DNA of 14,732 nt from an uncultured Opitutia bacterium (GCA_903853185.1 CAINSX010000082.1:1-14732), one strand, 5' to 3'; counted from the stretch's first letter, positions 1 through 6,930 are shown. Translations and numbers: made by a program. The notes: generated by a model from the sequence alone, not told the origin.

Positions 1-420
1 ATCCGCAAAACCGCCGCCCGCAATCGGGAAACTCATGCCGAGGTGCCATTTACCAAAACAGCCCGTCGCGTAGCCCTGCTGCTTGAGCAGGCCGGCGATG
101 GTCAGCCGGTCTTTCGCGATGAGCGGCGGAGAGAAACCGCCAAGGACGCCAGACTGGAGCCGCGTACGCCAGTGGTAGCGACCCGTGAGCAGACTGTAGC
201 GGGTCGGCGTGCAGACGCCTGAAGAGGTATGTCCGTCGGTAAGGCGGAGGCCGCCCTTGGCCAAGGCATCCAGATTCGGCGTCGCGATCTTGCTCTGCGG
301 ATTGTTGGCCCCGAAGTCGCCGAAGCCTTGGTCGTCGGCCAGGATCACGATGATGTTCGGCCGCTCGGCGGCAGGTAGCATCAACGAAAGCATCAGTCCG
401 GAAAGAACGAGTAAGCGCAT
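1..420 (-). CDS. Type I sulfatase, N-terminal part (cut by window edge)
   Basis: This is the first 140 codons of a sulfatase that runs off the left edge. It should hydrolyse sulfate esters, probably on a polysaccharide, in the periplasm or outside the cell. The ATG at 420 begins a short hydrophobic leader (residues 1-17, ending near LPAAER). Residues PNIIVILADDQG follow, with D29 and D30 as expected metal ligands. CTPTR at residues 70-74 matches the CxPxR signature in which C70 becomes formylglycine, and it is followed by the usual LLTGR. GKWHLG at 123-128 is the second family signature. The Cys-type signature implies a need for a formylglycine-generating enzyme or anaerobic maturase, not present here. 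It diverges from the glucarate cluster 110 bases away. The family is certain; the substrate cannot be told from this fragment, and a shared role with the neighbouring sugar-acid genes is only a guess. Confidence 0.93.
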   Translation of the reverse strand, partial: MRLLVLSGLMLSLMLPAAERPNIIVILADDQGFGDFGANNPQSKIATPNLDALAKGGLRLTDGHTSSGVCTPTRYSLLTGRYHWRTRLQSGVLGGFSPPLIAKDRLTIAGLLKQQGYATGCFGKWHLGMSFPIAGGGFAD

Positions 421-504
421 GGCAGGGGTCTGGGCATCCTTGCCCGGTTTCCACCGCCCGCAACCCGAACCCATGGGCTATCTTGTTTGCCTCCGGAGCC
501 GGGC

Positions 505-530
505 TCCCCTAACCCTACCCCCCTCTCTCC
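505..530 (+). promoter_or_regulatory. C-rich CCCTA-type leader before the aldehyde dehydrogenase
   Basis: This pyrimidine-rich tract ends directly at the ATG at 531. It contains CCCCTAACCCTACC followed by a CT-rich run, and no purine-rich Shine-Dalgarno sequence. It is the first of three similar tracts in the glucarate cluster (others at 2121-2140 and 4338-4364). Just upstream, GGAGC at 495-499 and GCTCC at 503-507 can form a small hairpin. The tract is seen directly; a role in translation or regulation is inference. Confidence 0.5.
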
Positions 531-2120
531 ATGTCGTCTCTCCTCGGCCACTCTTTCATCGGTTTCGCACGCGGCCAGTCCACCGCGGCCGCCTACCGTG
601 CGATCAATCCTGCCACGGCGACCGCCCTTGAGCCGGACTTCTTCCCGGCCACGGCCGCCGAGGCCGACAAGGCCTGCGCCTTGGCCGCTCAGGCCACCCC
701 TGCCCTCGCCGCGCTTTCGGGCAAGCAGAAGGCTGCCTTCCTCCGCGACATCGCCACCCGCATCGAAGCGGCCACGCCTTCCCTCGTCGCCCGCGCCACC
801 CAGGAAACCGGCCTGCCCGAAGCTCGCTGCCAAGGTGAGATCGGCCGCACGATGGGCCAGCTGCGCCTCTTCGCCGATCTGGTCGAAAAAGGTGACTGGA
901 TCGATGCGCGCATCGAGACGGCTAATCCCGACCGCAAGCCTCTCCCGAAGCCTGATCACCGTTCGCTGCTCCGTCCGATCGGACCCGTCGCCGTCTTCTG
1001 TGCGAGCAACTTCCCCTTCGCCTACTCCGTCGCCGGTGGCGACACCGCCTCCGCCTTCGCCGCGGGCTGCCCGGTCATCGTGATGGGCCACCATGCGCAC
1101 ATCGGCACCGCTGAGATCATGGGCGGATTGATTGTCGAAGCCGTGAAGTCTAACGGCCTCCCAGAAGGCACGTTCTCCCTCCTGATGGGCGAAGGACGCG
1201 TCATCGGCCAGCAGGTGGCCAAGCACCCCGCCCTGCGTGCCATTGGCTTCACCGGCTCTCGCGTCGGCGGCCGCGCCCTCATGGATTCCGCTGCCGCCCG
1301 TCCGACCCCGATCCCGGTATACGCCGAGATGAGCAGCGTCAATCCCGTCGTCCTACTCGAAGGCGCCCTCGCCGCCCGCGGCGAAGCCATCGCCACCGGC
1401 CTGCTCGGCTCGTGCACGCTCGGCGTCGGCCAGTTCTGCACCCAGCCCGGCCTGATCGTCCTGACGCGCTCCGCCGCAGCGGAAGCATTCATCAACAAAC
1501 TCACCGCCCTCTTCACCGATTGTGCCGATGGCGTGATGCTCACCGCCGGCATCCATCAGGCCTACCAGAAGGGCCTAACCGCCCGCGCCGCCCAGACGGG
1601 CGTCAAAGTCGTCGCCCAAGGCAAGTCCAGCGGACAGCCTAACCGCGCCGTTGCCACCCTCTTCGCGACCGACGCCAAGACCTTCGTCGCCGACATCTCG
1701 CTGCAGGAAGAAATCTTCGGACCGAGTTCGCTTGTCATCTGGTGCGCCGACCAACGCGAAGTCGACGCCGTCCTCGGCGCGCTGCACGGCAACCTCACCG
1801 CGACCATCCACGGCACCGACGCCGAGCTCGCCCAGCACGCCGTGCTCATCGCCCGCCTCGAGGCCATCGCCGGCCGCGTGGTCGTCAATGGCTTCCCCAC
1901 CGGCGTGGAAGTCTCGCACGCCATCGTGCACGGCGGACCGTATCCGTCGCTGTCTGACGGTCGCACGACTTCGGTCGGCTCCAACGCCATCTATCGCTTC
2001 ACGCGCCTCGTCTGCTTCCAGAACTATCCGGACGCCGCCCTGCCCGCCGAACTACAGAACGCCAACCCCCTCGGCCTCTCCCGCCTCGTCAACGGCTCCC
2101 GCTCGAATCCTGCGCTCTGA
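531..2120 (+). CDS. NADP-type aldehyde dehydrogenase, probable 2-oxoglutarate semialdehyde dehydrogenase
   Basis: This enzyme most likely oxidises 2-oxoglutarate semialdehyde (2,5-dioxopentanoate) to 2-oxoglutarate, the last step of glucarate breakdown. At 529 residues it matches the length of the dioxovalerate-type branch of the family. Catalytic elements are present: SNFPFAYSVAGGDT with N160, the nucleotide-fold segment FTGSRVGG at 240-247, PVYAEMSSVNPV with general base E266, GQFCTQPG with nucleophile C303, and EEIFGP at 393-398. Residue 185, in VIVMGHHAH, is Met where family members normally carry the Lys that contacts the cofactor ribose. This could change cofactor preference or affinity. 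The role is supported by the next gene, whose product is exactly this semialdehyde. The ATG at 531 was chosen because it follows the C-rich leader and gives a full-length protein. It appears to be the first gene of the cluster. The family is certain and the substrate is probable from context. Confidence 0.9.
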   Translation: MSSLLGHSFIGFARGQSTAAAYRAINPATATALEPDFFPATAAEADKACALAAQATPALAALSGKQKAAFLRDIATRIEAATPSLVARATQETGLPEARCQGEIGRTMGQLRLFADLVEKGDWIDARIETANPDRKPLPKPDHRSLLRPIGPVAVFCASNFPFAYSVAGGDTASAFAAGCPVIVMGHHAHIGTAEIMGGLIVEAVKSNGLPEGTFSLLMGEGRVIGQQVAKHPALRAIGFTGSRVGGRALMDSAAARPTPIPVYAEMSSVNPVVLLEGALAARGEAIATGLLGSCTLGVGQFCTQPGLIVLTRSAAAEAFINKLTALFTDCADGVMLTAGIHQAYQKGLTARAAQTGVKVVAQGKSSGQPNRAVATLFATDAKTFVADISLQEEIFGPSSLVIWCADQREVDAVLGALHGNLTATIHGTDAELAQHAVLIARLEAIAGRVVVNGFPTGVEVSHAIVHGGPYPSLSDGRTTSVGSNAIYRFTRLVCFQNYPDAALPAELQNANPLGLSRLVNGSRSNPAL

Positions 2121-2140
2121 CACCCCTACCCCTATCCCTC
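2121..2140 (+). promoter_or_regulatory. C-rich CCCCTA repeat between ALDH and kdgD
   Basis: The tract starts right after the ALDH stop codon and fills most of the 29-base gap to kdgD. It holds two CCCCTA units followed by TCCCTC, then TTTAGTCCC before the ATG. There is no Shine-Dalgarno sequence. It resembles the tracts before ALDH and gudD. On the opposite strand it gives three runs of three or four G. A function as a translation enhancer or RNA-structure element is inferred, not shown. Confidence 0.5.
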
Positions 2141-2149
2141 TTTAGTCCC

Positions 2150-3061
2150 ATGTCCCCTCTCGAACTCCAGAAGATCCTCTCGTCCGGCCTGCTCTCCTTC
2201 CCGATCACCGACTTCAAGGCGAACGGCGACTTCGCCGCCCCCAGCTACGCCAAGCGCCTGCAGTGGCTCGCTCCCTACGGAGCCACCGCGCTCTTCGCCG
2301 CCGGCGGCACGGGTGAATTCTTCTCCCTGGAGCCCAAGGAATATTCGGACGTCATCAAGACCGCAGTCGATACCTGCGATGGCCTCGTGCCGATCCTCGC
2401 CGGCGCCGGTGGCCCGACCCGCGTGGCGATCCAATACGCCCAGGAAGCCGAACGCCTCGGCGCCAAAGGTATCCTGCTGCTGCCGCATTATCTGACCGAG
2501 ACCAACCAGGACGGCGTCGCCGAGCACGTCGACCAGGTCTGCAAGTCGGTGAAGATCGGCGTCGTCGTCTACAACCGCAACGTCTGCCGCCTGCTGCCGC
2601 ACCACCTCGAGAAGCTCGCCGCCAACAACCCGAACCTCATCGGTTACAAGGATGGCTTCGGTGATATCGAGCTGATGGTCTCCGTCCGCCGTCGCATGGG
2701 GGATCGCTTCAGCTACCTCGGCGGCCTACCCACCGCGGAAGTCTACGCCGCCGCCTACAAGGCCATGGGCGTCCCGGTCTACTCGTCTGCCGTGTTCAAC
2801 TTCATCCCGCAGGCCGCGATGGACTTCTACCACGCCGTCGCGAAGGACGACCACGCCACGCAGAATCGCCTGCTCGACACCTTCTTCCTTCCTTACCTCG
2901 AGATCCGCAACAAGAGCGCCGGCTACGCCGTCAGCATCATCAAGGCCGGCGCCACGATCGTCGGCCACGGTGCGGGGCCCGTGCGCGCCCCGCTGACCGA
3001 CCTCAAGCCGGCCGAAGTCGAGCAGCTCGCCGCCCTCATCGCGAAAGCCGGCGTCAAGTAA
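2150..3061 (+). CDS. kdgD: 5-dehydro-4-deoxyglucarate dehydratase (decarboxylating)
   Basis: This enzyme (EC 4.2.1.41) converts 5-dehydro-4-deoxy-D-glucarate to 2-oxoglutarate semialdehyde, releasing water and CO2. It belongs to the dihydrodipicolinate synthase/N-acetylneuraminate lyase class I aldolase family and has the usual length of about 303 residues. Visible family marks are AAGGTGEFFSL at 50-60 (substrate carboxylate loop), catalytic tyrosine Y141 in VVYNRN, and Schiff-base lysine K167 in LIGYKDGFGD. The C-terminal region with RNKSAGYAVSIIKAG is typical of KdgD rather than DapA. It lies 29 bases after the ALDH gene that would use its product and 6 bases before the transporter, so all are probably co-transcribed. 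The ATG at 2150 is preceded by a C-rich leader without a ribosome-binding motif. A DapA or NanA role is unlikely given gudD in the same cluster. Confidence 0.93.
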   Translation: MSPLELQKILSSGLLSFPITDFKANGDFAAPSYAKRLQWLAPYGATALFAAGGTGEFFSLEPKEYSDVIKTAVDTCDGLVPILAGAGGPTRVAIQYAQEAERLGAKGILLLPHYLTETNQDGVAEHVDQVCKSVKIGVVVYNRNVCRLLPHHLEKLAANNPNLIGYKDGFGDIELMVSVRRRMGDRFSYLGGLPTAEVYAAAYKAMGVPVYSSAVFNFIPQAAMDFYHAVAKDDHATQNRLLDTFFLPYLEIRNKSAGYAVSIIKAGATIVGHGAGPVRAPLTDLKPAEVEQLAALIAKAGVK

Positions 3062-3067
3062 GCCGAT

Positions 3068-4336
3068 ATGTCAGCTAACGAGCTCCAGTCCGCGGTCTCG
3101 AAGGTCAAGTGGCGCGTACTGCCGCTCTTCGTCGTGATGTTCATCGTGAACTACGTCGACCGGGTAAACATCAGCTTCATCAAGGAGCACCTGCACACGG
3201 ACCTCGGCCTCAACGATGAAGCCTTCGGCTTCGGCGCCGGTCTTTTCTTCATCGGCTACGCGGTCTTCGAAGTCCCCTCCAACCTCATCCTCCAGCGCAT
3301 CGGTGCGCGTCGCTGGCTCGCCATCATCGCCCTGCTCTGGGGCGCCGTGGCGGCCTGCATGGCATTTGTGACGACCGCCCACGAGTTCTACTGGTTGCGT
3401 TTCCTGCTCGGCGCGGCCGAAGCGGGTTTCTTCCCGGGCGTCATCTATTACCTCACCCGCTGGCTGCCCTCGGCGGACCGCGGTAAGGCCATCGCAATCT
3501 TTCTGAGCGGCTCCGCCATCGCTTCCGTCATCTCCGGGCCGCTCTCCGGCTATCTCCTGCAGTTCCAGCCTTACGGACTCAAAGGCTGGCAATTCATGAT
3601 CTTCGCCGAAGGCGCCTTCTCGGTCGTCCTCGCGATCTTCACCTGGCGCTGGCTCGATTCCCTGCCGCAGGAGGCCCGATGGCTGCAGGACGGTGAACGC
3701 CAGGCCCTGACCTCGACCCTCGAAGCCGAGTCCGAGGCAGCAAACCGCTCCGACCGCCCCAGCGTCTGGCGCCTGCTCGGAGACCCACAGATCATCCTGT
3801 TCTGCGTCGTCTACTTCGCCATCCAGCTAACCATCTACGCGGCGACCTTCTGGCTGCCCACGATCATCCGTTCGATGGGTAAGCTGTCCGACATGCAGGT
3901 TGGTTGCCTCAACTCCCTGCCATGGCTGATCTCCATCGCGGGCATGTATCTCGCCGCCGCGGGCGCCGCCCGCGTCAAGAACCAGCAGGCCTGGGTCTCG
4001 GGCGCGTTGCTCATCGCGGGACTCGGGATGCTCCTCGCCACCACCGGCGGCCCGATCTTCGCATTCGTGGCCATCTGCTTCGCCGCGCTGGGTTTCAAAT
4101 CCGCCTCTTCGCTCTTCTGGCCGATTCCGCAGGGTTACCTTGATGCGCGTATCGCCGCCGCTGTCATCGCCTTGATCAACTCCTTGGGGAACCTCGGCGG
4201 GTTCGTGGCTCCCTATACCTTCGGCTGGCTCAAGGAACATACTGGGTCGATTCAAGGCGGCCTCTACGGCCTGGCCGTCAGCTCGATCCTCGCCGCTGGC
4301 CTCGTCTTCCTCGCCCGCACCAAACCCAAGGCTTGA
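3068..4336 (+). CDS. MFS transporter of the anion:cation symporter family, probable glucarate uptake
   Basis: This is a 422-residue inner-membrane permease that probably imports D-glucarate or related sugar acids with protons. It shows the 12-helix major facilitator pattern, with a hydrophilic central loop at about 196-236. NYVDRVNISF at 28-37 in the first helix and YAVFEVPSNLILQRIGARRW at 64-83 are typical of the ACS branch, which includes the GudP, galactonate, tartrate and phthalate permeases. RWLPSADRGKA at 131-141 is the usual loop motif of this branch. The gene begins 6 bases after the kdgD stop with no ribosome-binding site, so translation is probably coupled to kdgD. Its position among glucarate enzymes suggests glucarate or galactarate as substrate. 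Exact specificity cannot be read from sequence, so no symbol is given. Confidence 0.88.
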   Translation: MSANELQSAVSKVKWRVLPLFVVMFIVNYVDRVNISFIKEHLHTDLGLNDEAFGFGAGLFFIGYAVFEVPSNLILQRIGARRWLAIIALLWGAVAACMAFVTTAHEFYWLRFLLGAAEAGFFPGVIYYLTRWLPSADRGKAIAIFLSGSAIASVISGPLSGYLLQFQPYGLKGWQFMIFAEGAFSVVLAIFTWRWLDSLPQEARWLQDGERQALTSTLEAESEAANRSDRPSVWRLLGDPQIILFCVVYFAIQLTIYAATFWLPTIIRSMGKLSDMQVGCLNSLPWLISIAGMYLAAAGAARVKNQQAWVSGALLIAGLGMLLATTGGPIFAFVAICFAALGFKSASSLFWPIPQGYLDARIAAAVIALINSLGNLGGFVAPYTFGWLKEHTGSIQGGLYGLAVSSILAAGLVFLARTKPKA

Positions 4337-4337
4337 G

Positions 4338-4364
4338 CCTACCCCTACCCCCACCCCTACCCCT
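4338..4364 (-). repeat. CCCCTA repeat before gudD; G-quadruplex candidate on the minus strand
   Basis: The 34-base gap between the transporter and gudD is almost wholly C and A/T arranged as CCTA-CCCCTA-CCCCCA-CCCCTA-CCCC. Read on the minus strand this is G4-TA-G4-T-G5-TA-G4-TA-GG. Those are four runs of at least four G with loops of one or two bases, the strongest form of the quadruplex pattern. The G-rich strand is the template strand for the operon. No Shine-Dalgarno sequence is present; TTTTGTA separates the tract from the ATG. The pattern is seen directly; folding in the cell and any effect on transcription are inference. Confidence 0.65.
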
Positions 4365-4370
4365 TTTGTA

Positions 4371-5696
4371 ATGTCGTCTCCTCTGATCCAATCCATCCGT
4401 GTCGTACCGGTCGCCGGCCACGACAGCATGCTGCTCAACCTGAGCGGAGCGCACGGGCCCTTCTTCACGCGCAACATCGTCCTGATCACCGACAGTTCCG
4501 GCCGTACCGGCCTCGGGGAAGTTCCGGGTGGCGAGAAGATCCGCCAGACGGTTGAGGATTCCGCGCCGCTGCTCATCGGCAAGGAGATCGCTGATTACGA
4601 AAAGCTCCTCGCCGCCGTCAGTGCGGCCTTCTCGGATCGTGATGCCGGCGGCCGCGGCCTCCAGACGTTCGACCTGCGCGTGACGATCCACGCCGTGACC
4701 GCGATCGAATCCGCTCTCCTCGACCTCCTCGGCCAGTTCCAGTCGAAGCCCGTCGCCGCGCTCCTGGGCAAAGGCCAGCAACGCACCGAAGTCGAAATGC
4801 TGGGCTACCTCTTCTTCATCGGCGACCGCCGCAAGACCACCTTGGGCTACCGCGACGAAAGCGGCTCGGCGCATGCCTGGCATCGCCTACGTAACGATGA
4901 AGCCCTCACTCCCGAAAGCATCGTTCGTCAGGCTGAAGCCGCCCAGGAACGTTTCGGCTTCCAGGACTTCAAGCTCAAGGGCGGTGTGCTCAGCGCCGCC
5001 CGCGAGATCGAGGCCGTCCGTGCCCTCGCTGCCCGTTTCCCGAAGGCCCGCATCACGCTCGACCCCAACGGCGCCTGGCTCCTCATGGAAGCAATCGAAG
5101 TCTGCCAGAACTTGAAAGGCGTGCTCGCCTACGCCGAAGACCCCTGTGGCGCCGAAGCCGGCTTCTCCGGCCGTGAGATCATGGCGGAGTTCAAGAAGGC
5201 CACCGGCCTGCGCACCGCCACCAACATGGTCGCCACCGATTGGCGCCAGCTCGACCACGCCCTGAAACTGCAGGCCGTCGACATCCCGCTCGCCGACCCG
5301 CACTTCTGGACGATGCAGGGCTCGGTCGAAGTCGCGCAGGTCTGCCAGGAACGCGGCCTCACCTGGGGTTCGCATTCGAACAACCACTTCGATATCTCCC
5401 TCGCGATGTTCACGCACGTCGGCGCCGCCGCCCCGGGCGACGTCACCGCGATGGACACGCATTGGATTTGGCAGGAAGGCCAGCGCCTCACCAAGGAGCC
5501 GTTGCTCATCAAGGGCGGCAAGATCGCCGTTCCGCAGAAGCCAGGCCTCGGCGTCGAGATCGACCCGGCCCAGCTCGAAGCCGCCCACCAGCTCTATCTC
5601 AAGCTGCCCTCTGGTTCGCGCGACGACGCCGCGGCGATGCAGTTCCTGATCCCCGGCTGGAAGTTCGACCCGAAGAAGCCCTGCCTGGTCCGCTAA
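4371..5696 (+). CDS. gudD: D-glucarate dehydratase
   Basis: This enolase-superfamily enzyme (EC 4.2.1.40) removes water from D-glucarate to give 5-dehydro-4-deoxy-D-glucarate, the substrate of the kdgD product in the same cluster. At 441 residues it has the normal family length. The general base lysines lie in KLKGG at 201-205 (K201, K203). Expected magnesium ligands are D231 in LDPNGAW, E262 in CGAEAGFSGRE and N285 in ATNMVATDW. D309 and H335 (in WGSHSNNHF) form the partner dyad. These sit at a constant offset of four residues from my recollection of the E. coli GudD positions, so the alignment is colinear and the active site looks complete. The ATG at 4371 follows the C-rich tract. The first ten bases of this gene, ATGTCGTCTC, are the same as those of the ALDH gene. 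Galactarate activity cannot be excluded. Confidence 0.97.
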   Translation: MSSPLIQSIRVVPVAGHDSMLLNLSGAHGPFFTRNIVLITDSSGRTGLGEVPGGEKIRQTVEDSAPLLIGKEIADYEKLLAAVSAAFSDRDAGGRGLQTFDLRVTIHAVTAIESALLDLLGQFQSKPVAALLGKGQQRTEVEMLGYLFFIGDRRKTTLGYRDESGSAHAWHRLRNDEALTPESIVRQAEAAQERFGFQDFKLKGGVLSAAREIEAVRALAARFPKARITLDPNGAWLLMEAIEVCQNLKGVLAYAEDPCGAEAGFSGREIMAEFKKATGLRTATNMVATDWRQLDHALKLQAVDIPLADPHFWTMQGSVEVAQVCQERGLTWGSHSNNHFDISLAMFTHVGAAAPGDVTAMDTHWIWQEGQRLTKEPLLIKGGKIAVPQKPGLGVEIDPAQLEAAHQLYLKLPSGSRDDAAAMQFLIPGWKFDPKKPCLVR

Positions 5697-5745
5697 GGGC
5701 GATTACGCGTTCGCCAGACGCGACCATGGCTGCTTAACCTGCGCC

Positions 5746-6282
5746 ATGAAGAAAACCTCGCTGCTCATCACCATCGCCTTCTGCGTGGCGATCGGCTTCC
5801 TCATCGCCCGCCTCACGAGCCCCTCTCCGGCGGCATGGCCTACCAAGGTCGAGCAACCCGTCGTCGCAGCTCCGACCCCTAAGCCCGCCCCGGTCGTCAC
5901 GGCTAAGCCGGCTGTGCCGACACAGGCGAAGCGTCCGCCGATGGACGAGGCCACGAAGGCCCGCTATAAGGCCTTCGGGGAGGAGACCCGGAAAATCGCG
6001 ATGGACCTCGCCGGCGGGGATGAAAAGAAACTCGGTCAGGCGATCCGCAACGGCATGCTGGACCCCTCCTCGCAGGAAATCCTCAAGCGCGGACGAGAAA
6101 TCGGTGAAGCCTTCCGCAACGCACAGACCGACGAACAGCGCGCGGCGCTGGAAACCGAAGTCATCGCTTTACGCGACCAGGCCATGTCCGCCCTTAAGAC
6201 CCAACTCGACAAGCTCGACGCCGCCCCGGCCGCGGCGCCTGCGGCTCCCGCGCCCGTCATCCCCACGCAGGGGTTGATGTGA
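5746..6282 (+). CDS. Small membrane-anchored protein of unknown function
   Basis: I do not recognise this 178-residue protein. Residues 1-24 begin MKKTSLL and form one hydrophobic segment that ends without a clear signal-peptidase site, so it is probably an N-terminal membrane anchor with the rest in the periplasm. Residues 27-64 are rich in Pro, Ala, Val and Lys and look like an extended linker. Residues 65-155 are charged and predicted helical, with Glu/Lys/Arg-rich segments such as EILKRGREIGEAFR that could form a coiled coil. The tail at 156-178 is again Ala/Pro-rich. It follows gudD by 49 bases on the same strand. It has no obvious tie to glucarate metabolism and may be transcribed separately. 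Codon use matches its neighbours, which supports a real gene. A cell-envelope or scaffolding role is possible but unproven. Confidence 0.72.
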   Translation: MKKTSLLITIAFCVAIGFLIARLTSPSPAAWPTKVEQPVVAAPTPKPAPVVTAKPAVPTQAKRPPMDEATKARYKAFGEETRKIAMDLAGGDEKKLGQAIRNGMLDPSSQEILKRGREIGEAFRNAQTDEQRAALETEVIALRDQAMSALKTQLDKLDAAPAAAPAAPAPVIPTQGLM

Positions 6283-6285
6283 CCA

Positions 6286-6323
6286 AAGAAAAAAGCCGCC
6301 GACCCGCAAGGGCCGACGGCTTT
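6286..6323 (-). terminator. Rho-independent terminator for the leftward outer-membrane protein gene
   Basis: The arms at 6292-6305 and 6310-6323 form a 14-pair stem with two mismatches, closed by a GCAA loop (TTGC when read leftward). Read leftward, the stem is followed by a T-rich run of TTTTTTCTTT, as expected of an intrinsic terminator. It lies 21 bases past the stop of the gene at 6345-6869. Read rightward it ends in only three T, so it is a weaker terminator for the gene ending at 6282, although convergent genes often share such hairpins. Confidence 0.8.
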
Positions 6324-6344
6324 CGTCGTTCGTAAGCTTAGGGC

Positions 6345-6869
6345 TTAGAACTTGCGGCGAAGACCGAGGCCCAAGAGATGGGAGTTGGCCTGAGCGTCAC
6401 GCGAAACCCAAGAGTAGCCGAGGTCGAGCGAGAGATCATGGGTCAGCATCTTGCTCACGGCAGCGACGACGTTGTGGCCGTTAGACACGCGCTCATAGGA
6501 AGCCCAAGCACCGAAACCGGCGCCAAGGGCGCGGTGGAGGGAGATGCCGTAAGTCTCGTTGGAGCCAACGGTAAGGGCGACGTCCGCGAGGGAAGCCACG
6601 TTCTTGAAGCGGTAGCCGAGGGAGGCGGCGTCGGAGCCGTTGCCAAGGTCACCACCGACGGAGGTGAGGCCGTTGACAAAGAAATCGGAAGCACCGAGGT
6701 AGGCGGTGGCGGAGACATCCCAGCCGTTCTGGTGACCGGAGACGCCGCTGGTGGAGAGCTGGACGTAGCTGAGTTCGACATTATTGCCGAAGAGGCTGGC
6801 GGGGCCGGAAGCCGCGAAAGCGGAGGCCGAGCCAAGGGCGAGGAGACTGAGGATAGGTAGGTGCTTCAT
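6345..6869 (-). CDS. Predicted small outer-membrane beta-barrel protein
   Basis: This 174-residue protein has a clear signal peptide, MKHLPILSLLALGSASAFA, with likely cleavage after residue 19 or 20. The mature part is made of short alternating polar/hydrophobic strands, such as NNVELSYVQL, NGWDVSATAYLG, FGAWASYERV and LSLDLGYSWV, rich in Gly, Ser, Tyr and Val and without Cys. It ends in LRRKF, so a C-terminal Phe, the typical outer-membrane insertion signal. About 150 mature residues suggests an eight-stranded barrel. No named family is recognised. The gene lies 61 bases downstream of the large dehydrogenase on the same strand and has its own strong terminator. Its leader ends ACCCTACACCCT just before the ATG, again C-rich with no Shine-Dalgarno. 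The location is well supported; the function is unknown, and a porin, adhesin or structural role would all fit. Confidence 0.72.
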   Translation of the reverse strand: MKHLPILSLLALGSASAFAASGPASLFGNNVELSYVQLSTSGVSGHQNGWDVSATAYLGASDFFVNGLTSVGGDLGNGSDAASLGYRFKNVASLADVALTVGSNETYGISLHRALGAGFGAWASYERVSNGHNVVAAVSKMLTHDLSLDLGYSWVSRDAQANSHLLGLGLRRKF

Positions 6870-6930
6870 AGGGTGTAGGGTACGTCTTAATAAACACCCA
6901 AAAAGAGCCGAAGTTCCAGCCTAACTTGGT

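Noticed and set aside
50..463. 137-codon minus-strand frame at the left edge
   Set aside because: It is a frame-shifted shadow of the sulfatase, whose true frame (1-420) contains the CTPTR and GKWHLG signatures.
479..484. TATCTT as a -10 element for the glucarate operon
   Set aside because: No acceptable -35 lies at 16-18 bases upstream, so the operon promoter could not be placed with confidence.
393..1226. 277-codon minus-strand frame across the start of the aldehyde dehydrogenase
   Set aside because: It overlaps both the sulfatase start and the ALDH gene, has a Gly/Arg/Glu-rich low-complexity product and no family signature.
5698..5715. Possible terminator after gudD (GGCGA and TCGCC arms)
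   Set aside because: The stem is only five pairs with an eight-base loop and no T run follows, so it is not reported as a terminator.
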